64,000 bases of DNA from Bacteroidales bacterium (GTDB taxonomy: Bacteria; Bacteroidota; Bacteroidia; Bacteroidales; UBA932), in the NCBI GenBank assembly GCA_017631875.1, contig JAGBSL010000015.1, positions 7,924 to 71,923 of the forward strand, read 5' to 3'. The notes under the pieces were generated by a model that saw only the letters and a list, made by a program, of their open reading frames with translations, was not told the origin of the DNA and did no database searches. The number at the start of each line of letters is the position of its first letter. The stretch's first letter is position 1. A program made the position numbers and the translations under genes. This document shows, piece by piece, positions 18,601-24,755 of this stretch.

Positions 18601-20174
18601 TAGAATGAAGTTGTGATGCTGAAGTTAGCTCCTGTGTACTGAGGGATCTGACGGCATACTCCACCAGAGCAGATGAATCCGTCCTTGTAGCGGCCGTAAC
18701 CGGCTGCAAGGCGTGTGCGTCCCTTAGTGTAGCTTACACCTACATTATAATAGTGCATCTTTGTAGAACCGTGGTTATACATGTCGCTTCCCCAGATGCT
18801 CCAGTGTGGCGCAAAGTTCACCTCGAGGAGAGCTGCCATCCAGTCCTTCTTGTCCTCCTTGGTCGCAAGGTACTGAAGCTCCAGACGAGTAGAGAATGTC
18901 GGAGTCCACTTGTAGAGGAGGTCAGCCACTACGATATTCGAGAGCCATGTGGTCTTGAAGTTACCGTATGTAGGGTTATATTCCTGCATCGAGTACATGA
19001 GGACCATCTTGAACTCCTTAGTCCACTGCTTCTCCACGTCAAAGCTGAAGTCACGGAAAAGAAGATTACCCGGCTTTGCAGTGCCTTCCTGTGCGATAGT
19101 GTAGTATGTAGAGAAGTTAGCATGTACCTTCATTCCTCTCTTACCACCGATCTTGGTGCCGCGACGGAAGTTGTAGAATGCATCAAGCTGTCCACCGATC
19201 TCACCGCTGTTGAAAGCGATCGAAGACTCGTCTCCAACCTGCGGATTGTATGGATGGAGAGTAGTCAGCATATATGTGTACTGAGTACTCATTGCAGGCA
19301 CGTATGAGATGAGGTTTGCTGTCGAAAGCGACCTTGAAGAAATCTTCTGGCCCATCCACTCGAGACGACGTCCTGTGAGGGTCACGCCAAGACCTCTGCC
19401 GTTATAGCCGAGCTCTACGAGCTGTGCATTACCTCTCTTGAGCTGCATTGCAACGAGCTTCTTGCCGAGGTCGACATACTCTCCCTTCGCAAAGAAACCA
19501 TTCCAGTCGAAGTTCAAGCGGCCTGAGTAACCTACTGTACTAGCCTTTCCGCCCGCCTCTTCAGCATCGATCGAGATCTTCTCATATCTGTTCAGAACCG
19601 ATCCTTCGAGAGAAAGGAGTACATCATTCCAACCGATGATGTTTGAAAGAGATACGCTGAGGTCAGCTCCTCTAACCTGGGTCTCGGAAAGCTCCATTCC
19701 AAGTCGAGGCATACCCCACATGGCCTTGAAGGCGATCTTATCCTCCCAGTTGTATGCGAAGCGTGCTCCCATGATGGCATTGTTCATACCAAGAAGCCTG
19801 TCCTCCCAGCTACGGAAAAGAAGACCGCTACCGAACTGATCGTAGAATGTACCTGCTGTGATCTGGAAATCCTCGTCCTTCCAGTTCACATACATGTTGC
19901 TGAGAGCAAACTTATTAAGTTCGCCCGGATATCCGATCAGAGCCGGATAGTATCCCTCCATCTGCAGACCGGCAGAGAAGTTTCCGTTGTAATAGTCAAG
20001 CTTGAGGTAGTTGTTTGAACCGAAGCTGTCGTCACCAGGGGTGAACTTGTTTGCCTCATCCTTTACGTAGATGTGGTCGTTTGTCTCGAAGCTTCCTGTG
20101 AGGTAACCCTTTTCCTGCGCTGATACCGAAACCGCAGCCGCAGCAAAGGCCATGATGATAAACAGTCTTTTCAT
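18600..20174 (-). CDS. DUF6029-type outer-membrane beta-barrel protein
   Basis: The ATG at 20174 is preferred; the reading frame also allows a GTG one codon earlier. The 524-aa product has a signal peptide ending VSVSAQ, then alternating amphipathic strands throughout and a C-terminal Phe (FSITTSF) typical of outer-membrane barrels. Content matches the DUF6029 family of Bacteroidota, e.g. the early SFETNDHIYVKD and the late ICSGGVCRQIPQYTG. The two Cys (about 502 and 507) in the last loop are almost adjacent in space and could form a disulfide. The function of the family is not established. It lies 24 nt after a TlpA-like gene and overlaps a WCGPC lipoprotein gene by one base, so a redox link to that Cys pair is an attractive inference. 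Confidence 0.82.
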   Translation of the reverse strand: MKRLFIIMAFAAAAVSVSAQEKGYLTGSFETNDHIYVKDEANKFTPGDDSFGSNNYLKLDYYNGNFSAGLQMEGYYPALIGYPGELNKFALSNMYVNWKDEDFQITAGTFYDQFGSGLLFRSWEDRLLGMNNAIMGARFAYNWEDKIAFKAMWGMPRLGMELSETQVRGADLSVSLSNIIGWNDVLLSLEGSVLNRYEKISIDAEEAGGKASTVGYSGRLNFDWNGFFAKGEYVDLGKKLVAMQLKRGNAQLVELGYNGRGLGVTLTGRRLEWMGQKISSRSLSTANLISYVPAMSTQYTYMLTTLHPYNPQVGDESSIAFNSGEIGGQLDAFYNFRRGTKIGGKRGMKVHANFSTYYTIAQEGTAKPGNLLFRDFSFDVEKQWTKEFKMVLMYSMQEYNPTYGNFKTTWLSNIVVADLLYKWTPTFSTRLELQYLATKEDKKDWMAALLEVNFAPHWSIWGSDMYNHGSTKMHYYNVGVSYTKGRTRLAAGYGRYKDGFICSGGVCRQIPQYTGANFSITTSF

Positions 20175-20198
20175 CACTGTAAAATTTTAGGAATGAGA

Positions 20199-20684
20199 TT
20201 ACTTAGAGCACTTCTTGATAGCCTCGAAAAGTTCAAGCTCGTTACCAGGCACATAAGAAGTGTGCGAATAAACGACCTTGCCCTTTGCATCAAGAACGAA
20301 CACGTGAGGAACCACAGAAACATTCATGGCACGCATGAAATCCTGGTTCTTGTCGAAAAGAAGAGTGTATTCCTCTCCCCATCCGCGTCCTTCAGCGAAA
20401 GACTTAGCCTTAGCAAGAAGACGGCTGTCATCAGTAGAAACCGCAACGACGCGGAACTCTACTTCCTCAAGCCAATCAGGAAGAGCGTCATAGATAGCAT
20501 CAAGCTCACGGATGCATGGCTTGCACGATGTAGACCAGAAAGACACGATCATAGGTGTGCCCTCTGCAAGAAGGGTCTTTGTGTTGACCGCCTCACCCTT
20601 AGAGTTTTCAACGGTTACTGATGGAACCTGCGCTGCTGCAACAGCAGAAATAAGGAGTGCAAGACTCAGAAGAAAATTTCTCAT
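20199..20684 (-). CDS. TlpA-like periplasmic thiol-disulfide oxidoreductase
   Basis: The 161-residue protein has a cleavable signal peptide (AVAAAQ) with no lipobox. The thioredoxin-like domain has FWSTSCKPCIRE (Cys 54 and Cys 57) and cis-Pro in VSVVPHVFVLD. TlpA/ResA-type proteins reduce periplasmic disulfides and are usually membrane anchored; this one is predicted soluble. It is the first gene of the long minus-strand unit, preceded by a near-consensus promoter at 20743-20773. Position suggests it serves the barrel and lipoproteins downstream. Confidence 0.9.
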   Translation of the reverse strand: MRNFLLSLALLISAVAAAQVPSVTVENSKGEAVNTKTLLAEGTPMIVSFWSTSCKPCIRELDAIYDALPDWLEEVEFRVVAVSTDDSRLLAKAKSFAEGRGWGEEYTLLFDKNQDFMRAMNVSVVPHVFVLDAKGKVVYSHTSYVPGNELELFEAIKKCSK

Positions 20685-20742
20685 ATTATTTGGTACTTAT
20701 GTTTATTACTACACAATATGTCACAATAGTGTATATTACGGA

Positions 20743-20773
20743 CAAAAGTACTCAATAATATTCTTTCCGCAAA
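20743..20773 (-). promoter_or_regulatory. Bacteroidota promoter TTTG-N19-TACTTTTG
   Basis: On the minus strand a TTTG (20770-20773) is followed after exactly 19 bp by TACTTTTG (20743-20750), matching the primary-sigma consensus of Bacteroides (TTTG, 19-21 bp, TAnnTTTG). It lies just after the folP stop and 58 nt upstream of the TlpA-like start, so it is the likely promoter of the surface locus. This is the best-formed promoter in the window. Confidence 0.78.
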
Positions 20774-20775
20774 AA

Positions 20776-21597
20776 TTATTTGGACAAGATGCGATAAAGT
20801 GACAACGTTCTCACCGCTTCGGACACATCATGTACGCGCAGAATATCCACTCCGTTCTGCAGAGCGGCAAGATGAAGCACCTGAGTGGCGGGAAGAGAAT
20901 CTTCTGGAGAAATACTCAGATACTTATAAATGAAGCTTTTACGAGACAATCCGACCAGAATGCGCGGAGAATTGCCATGACATGTACGAACAGCCTTCAG
21001 TTCACCAAGACGTCTGATCAGTTCGTAATTCTGTCCGACGGTCTTGGCAAAGCCGATGCCGGGGTCGAGAATCCAGTCCTTTATGCCGAAGGAGTCAGCT
21101 TTGGCAGAGAAATCATCAAAATAAGACTTGACTTCTGCAACAACGTCCTGATAATCAGTCATCTGCTGCATGGTCTGGGAGTTACCGCGCTTATGCATGG
21201 CGATATATGCCAACCCCAACTCCCCCACTGCCGGAAGCATATCGGGATCATCTTCTCCTGCAGAAATGTCGTTGACGATAAAATCCCCTATTAGATCATA
21301 CGCATTGCGCACTACTGACGCCCAGTATGTATCTATTGACAGGCGAGCATGGGGGAAAGCCTCCTTTACCGCCTTCAGGACAGGTTCCAGACGGCGCCAC
21401 TCTTCTTCGGCTCCTACAGGAACAGAACCCGGACGGGTCGAGCAAGCCCCAATATCGATCATATCAGCACCTTCCTCAAGCAGAAGAGACACACGCTTCA
21501 GGGCAGCCACAACATCCACGCAGCGGCTCTCTGCGAAATAAGAGTCGTCCGTCAGATTGACTATGCCCATTATGTCTATGTTCCTGTTCTTGTCCAT
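20776..21597 (-). CDS. folP: Dihydropteroate synthase
   Basis: The 273-aa enzyme condenses p-aminobenzoate with hydroxymethyl-dihydropterin diphosphate in folate synthesis. Visible motifs: MGIVNLTDDSYFAESR at the N-terminus, DIGACSTRPGS near residue 47, SIDTYWA, and LDPGIGFAKT. Length fits bacterial FolP. It is cytoplasmic. It diverges from tmk across a 92-bp spacer. It is followed after its stop by the promoter of the TlpA-led surface operon, so it is probably monocistronic. Confidence 0.95.
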   Translation of the reverse strand: MDKNRNIDIMGIVNLTDDSYFAESRCVDVVAALKRVSLLLEEGADMIDIGACSTRPGSVPVGAEEEWRRLEPVLKAVKEAFPHARLSIDTYWASVVRNAYDLIGDFIVNDISAGEDDPDMLPAVGELGLAYIAMHKRGNSQTMQQMTDYQDVVAEVKSYFDDFSAKADSFGIKDWILDPGIGFAKTVGQNYELIRRLGELKAVRTCHGNSPRILVGLSRKSFIYKYLSISPEDSLPATQVLHLAALQNGVDILRVHDVSEAVRTLSLYRILSK

Positions 21598-21607
21598 ATC
21601 GAGGGAA

Positions 21608-21615
21608 CAAAAATA
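21608..21615 (-). promoter_or_regulatory. -7 element TATTTTTG for folP
   Basis: The minus-strand TATTTTTG matches TAnnTTTG and lies 10 nt upstream of the folP ATG. The leader would be very short. No clear -33 TTTG at the right spacing. Confidence 0.45.
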
Positions 21616-21624
21616 GTAAAAAGA

Positions 21625-21650
21625 TTTCTCGACTTCGCTCGAAATGACAG
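21625..21650. repeat. Dispersed intergenic repeat (TCTCGACTTCGCTCGAAATGAC type)
   Basis: The segment TTTCTCGACTTCGCTCGAAA followed by TGACAG contains a small hairpin (TCGA...TCGA) and resembles the GTCATTTCGA-type repeats scattered between genes in many bacterial genomes, Bacteroidota included (from memory). It sits between the divergent folP and tmk promoters. Confidence 0.5.
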
Positions 21651-21658
21651 TTTTTGTT

Positions 21659-21666
21659 TAACTTTG
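21659..21666 (+). promoter_or_regulatory. -7 element TAACTTTG for tmk
   Basis: TAACTTTG matches TAnnTTTG, 23 nt upstream of the tmk ATG at 21690. The -33 half is not clear. Confidence 0.5.
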
Positions 21667-21689
21667 TATGATACCCTAAAATCATTTTT

Positions 21690-22373
21690 ATGCTAGTAGT
21701 ACTTGAAGGACTGGACGGCGCAGGCAAGTCGACCCAGGTAAAGAAACTCAGACAATATCTCGAAGAGGTCTTCGGAAGCCTCGAATACATACATTTTCCA
21801 CGATATGACGCTCCGGTTTACGGAGAGCTTATAAGCCGTTTCCTCCGTGGAGACTTCGGCTCTAACGAGGCCGTGCATCCACAGCTGGTGGCGCTCCTCT
21901 TTGCAGAAGACCGCCACGGCGCCGCTCCGGAAATGAAACGCACGCTTCAGGCCGGAGGCACAGTGCTGCTTGACAGATATGTTTACTCCAACATCGCATA
22001 CCAGTGCGCGAAACTTAAGTCAGCAGAGGAAGCCGACGACCTCAGGGAATGGATCTTCAACACAGAGTACGGTCAGTTCGACCTCCCCGTACCCGACCTC
22101 AACATCTTCCTTGACGTCCCTATCGGATTCGTGGAGTCCAAGCTCAAGAGCCAGCGCGGCGGAGCCGACAGAGAGTATCTGGAGGGCGCCCAGGATATCC
22201 ACGAGGCAGACATACAGTTCCAGATCAAGGTCCGCGACATCTACAGGAAGCAGTGCGAGCGTGACCCGAAGTTCATCCGTATAGATTGCTCAGACGAAAA
22301 CGGCCAGATGCTGCCTCCTGACGCGATTTTTGCAAAGATCAAGGCTGCAGTGGACGCTGCGATAAACAGATAA
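21690..22373 (+). CDS. tmk: Thymidylate kinase
   Basis: The 227-aa kinase phosphorylates dTMP to dTDP with ATP. The P-loop is LEGLDGAGKSTQ at residues 4-15. The dTMP-site motif FPRYDAPVYG follows, and DRYVYSNIAYQ supplies the DR(Y/H) motif. Length is slightly above the bacterial average of about 210. It is followed after 4 nt by the DoxX-like gene, so they are likely co-transcribed. Confidence 0.94.
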   Translation: MLVVLEGLDGAGKSTQVKKLRQYLEEVFGSLEYIHFPRYDAPVYGELISRFLRGDFGSNEAVHPQLVALLFAEDRHGAAPEMKRTLQAGGTVLLDRYVYSNIAYQCAKLKSAEEADDLREWIFNTEYGQFDLPVPDLNIFLDVPIGFVESKLKSQRGGADREYLEGAQDIHEADIQFQIKVRDIYRKQCERDPKFIRIDCSDENGQMLPPDAIFAKIKAAVDAAINR

Positions 22374-22377
22374 AGAC

Positions 22378-23553
22378 ATGAGATACCTTCTTCTGCGCCT
22401 TAAGCGCTTCTGCGGTTTCATCACCGGAATGGTGTTCTTCCTTTCAGGCATCGTCAAGCTCATGGACCCGGTAGGGGCAGGGCTTGTGATGAAGGAATAC
22501 TATGACTTCCTGCACCTTGGTTTCCTTGCGTTCTCGTCAAAGATGATGGGAGTGGCATTCGCATTGGCCGAGACGCTGGTGGGAGTCGCCCTGATTACAG
22601 GAGTATGGCGCAAAACTACCGCCATGATTGCCCTTGTCATGCAGGGATTCTTCACCTTCCTGACGCTGCTCCTTGTGATCTTCAACCCACAGATGGACTG
22701 CGGCTGCTTCGGCGAAGCCATCCACCTTACCCACTGGCAGACATTCTTCAAGAACATAATCCTGCTGGCGCTTCTCCTTATATATTATATCCCAAGCAAG
22801 CATCTCGGCATAACGAAAAAGAAGAAATATATCTCGTTTGCGCTCGTGACAGTATCTGTCCTCGCATTCACGGGGTACTCGCTCAGATACATTCCGCTTA
22901 TAGATTTTACGGCATATAAGCCGGGGACTGAACTTCAGGCAGGTGCAAGCGTGAATGCAGACGAGATTTATGAGTCGGTATTCACATACGAAAAGGACGG
23001 AGTCACTGAGGAATTCACTCTGGGACATCTGCCAGACTCGACATGGACATTCGTAAGCGTTGATACCAGACTCAAAGAAGGCCATGACGATGCGCTTGCA
23101 GAGCTATCCTTCTATAATCCGGAAACGGAAGAATACATGGACACTCTTGCCATCGAGGGTAAGGTCATGGTCGTTTCCGTATACGACACGAAAATGAGGC
23201 AAAGGAAATGGAAGAAGACTGAAAGCCTCATAGCCAGAGTCGAAGCGGCCGGTTTCAAGACTCTGCTATTGTGTGCCGAAACGGCTGACATTCCTGAGCA
23301 GCTTAAAGCGAAAGCATTCATTTCCGACTACAAGACACTCATCAGCATGAACCGCTCCAACGGAGGTATCACCTACTTCTATAATGGACAGCTTATAAGG
23401 AAATGGGCTGCCGCAAACACTCCTTCAGCAGAAGAGCTGAAACAGATTGCAGAATCAGACGCAACTGAAGTCTTCATAGACCATGAAAGCAAAGGAAGCC
23501 TCGTCTTCCAAGGCTTCCTTCTATATGTTTTTGCTGTAATGCTATTATTATAA
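22378..23553 (+). CDS. DoxX/MauE-like membrane protein (BT_3928-type)
   Basis: The 391-aa protein has four or five membrane segments in residues 1-170 and the motif MDCGCFGE (Cys 108 and Cys 110) between helices. This motif is typical of the DoxX/MauE superfamily, some members of which support disulfide formation. A soluble segment (about 185-370) follows, with a thioredoxin-like feel (VMVVSVYDTKMR) but no CxxC, and then a final hydrophobic helix at the C-terminus. It resembles the BT_3928-type family of Bacteroidota. Role unknown. Its location between folP/tmk and two thiol-rich surface loci is suggestive but may simply be conserved housekeeping order. Confidence 0.78.
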   Translation: MRYLLLRLKRFCGFITGMVFFLSGIVKLMDPVGAGLVMKEYYDFLHLGFLAFSSKMMGVAFALAETLVGVALITGVWRKTTAMIALVMQGFFTFLTLLLVIFNPQMDCGCFGEAIHLTHWQTFFKNIILLALLLIYYIPSKHLGITKKKKYISFALVTVSVLAFTGYSLRYIPLIDFTAYKPGTELQAGASVNADEIYESVFTYEKDGVTEEFTLGHLPDSTWTFVSVDTRLKEGHDDALAELSFYNPETEEYMDTLAIEGKVMVVSVYDTKMRQRKWKKTESLIARVEAAGFKTLLLCAETADIPEQLKAKAFISDYKTLISMNRSNGGITYFYNGQLIRKWAAANTPSAEELKQIAESDATEVFIDHESKGSLVFQGFLLYVFAVMLLL

Positions 23554-23556
23554 ACA

Positions 23557-23616
23557 GTTTGAATACAAGTAAAAAAAAGAGGCCCTCGAGCCTCTTTTTT
23601 TTACTTGTATTCAAAC
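23557..23616. terminator. 27-bp perfect inverted repeat, bidirectional terminator sharing CDS end
   Basis: Arms 23557-23583 and 23590-23616 are perfect reverse complements over 27 bp with a 6-nt loop. The G/C core GAGGC / GCCTC is flanked by A8 and T8 runs, so it can terminate both the plus-strand DoxX-like gene and the minus-strand Omp28-type gene. The outer 16 bp of the right arm (23601-23616) are the last codons and stop (TAA) of the minus-strand gene, and the left arm carries their mirror copy GTTTGAATACAAGTAA. Confidence 0.9.
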
Positions 23617-24755
23617 GGAGTCACGCCGTTGATAGGGCAGTCTATTGCGTTTACAACCTGATAGCCGCCAAATCCGTCTGACATGCTCACGAATACAACC
23701 ATGTGAAGTTTGTCATTGTTGCGCTCTGGCCAAGCGATACCGCCGTTGATCTCACCCTTCTCTGTTCCATAAGCCCAGATATCCTCAAGGAGCCATGAAA
23801 TCATTGTGTCTGCAGTCTCACCAGCCTTGATGTCAGCAACCGGAATTCCATAGAATGAATTCTTGTACTGAGCGTCGATATAGCGGATAACGTTATCGTG
23901 ATTGTGCATCCAGTCCGCAGAAGCGTTTGTCTGCTTTGCATAGATACCGTCCTCGAGAAGGAACGCACCCACACGGTAAGACGAAGCGACCTTAGCCTTT
24001 ACTGTCACCTTAGCTACCACCTTATCATCCTGAAGCGTTGCATTGACTGCAATACCTGGCGCTGTAGCCGCCTTGGCTGCATGAAGCTCCTTGATGATCG
24101 ATTTCATCGCAGTACGGTCCGAAGGGAGCTTGTCAAGATCAAGCTTCACGGTAGGATAACCTGTGATCATGCTGAAGTCCTCGAAATCCTGATTGTGGAT
24201 GTAGCATGGATCTGCGACACCTCCGACAAGACCTGAATGGCACTCAGTCATGATTACCAGCTCAGCAACTGATGCATCTGACTCCACCTCATGAAGAATG
24301 GTCTTCATTGCAGGGCATGCACTGCAACCTACAGTAGTGAACTCTGTAAGGAGTACTCTTGCCTTGAAGTCAGTACTTTCAGGCTTTGGATCAGCCGGAG
24401 TCTCAGGGATAGCAATGTCAATTGCCTTGATTGTGATCGTCTCCGAGTTGTAAGTACCATAGTTTGCCCAGATCTTATACTCACCGACTGTTGTAGTCGA
24501 GAACTTGAAATCCGAGATCTGCATCACATTGTTCTTGCCGTCAAAGAAGGTCACGCCTTCCTTGATCTCCTCACCGTCCAATGTAACAATGAGAGTAGCA
24601 TAATCTCCGTCGAAAGTCTGGATGAGGTTCTTGTCTGCAACAAGCTTGAGAGTCTTCTTGCCGGTTGAGCCATCACCGTTATCCACCGTACCTCCGCAAG
24701 AGATAAGCATCACTGCTGCCATGAGCAGTGATGCATATTTGATAATTCCATTCAT
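23601..24755 (-). CDS. Omp28-type thioredoxin-fold lipoprotein (copy F, CSAC)
   Basis: The 384-aa protein has lipobox LISC (Cys 20) followed by GGTVDNGDG, an Ig-like domain at about 36-112, then TTVGCSACPAM (Cys 144 and Cys 147) and cis-Pro in ITGYPTVKLD. The C-terminus VVNAIDCPINGVTPFEYK has the family Cys. Its start overlaps the stop of the 892-aa lipoprotein gene by one base (TAATG). It repeats the Omp28 + large lipoprotein pairing of the main locus, but here the large protein is encoded first. Its last codons form one arm of a terminator hairpin. Confidence 0.87.
   Translation of the reverse strand: MNGIIKYASLLMAAVMLISCGGTVDNGDGSTGKKTLKLVADKNLIQTFDGDYATLIVTLDGEEIKEGVTFFDGKNNVMQISDFKFSTTTVGEYKIWANYGTYNSETITIKAIDIAIPETPADPKPESTDFKARVLLTEFTTVGCSACPAMKTILHEVESDASVAELVIMTECHSGLVGGVADPCYIHNQDFEDFSMITGYPTVKLDLDKLPSDRTAMKSIIKELHAAKAATAPGIAVNATLQDDKVVAKVTVKAKVASSYRVGAFLLEDGIYAKQTNASADWMHNHDNVIRYIDAQYKNSFYGIPVADIKAGETADTMISWLLEDIWAYGTEKGEINGGIAWPERNNDKLHMVVFVSMSDGFGGYQVVNAIDCPINGVTPFEYK

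Noticed and set aside
1..20684. A classical polysaccharide utilisation locus
   Set aside because: There are no glycoside hydrolases, no hybrid two-component or ECF sigma/anti-sigma regulators and no visible SusD. The SusC gene alone does not make it a glycan locus.
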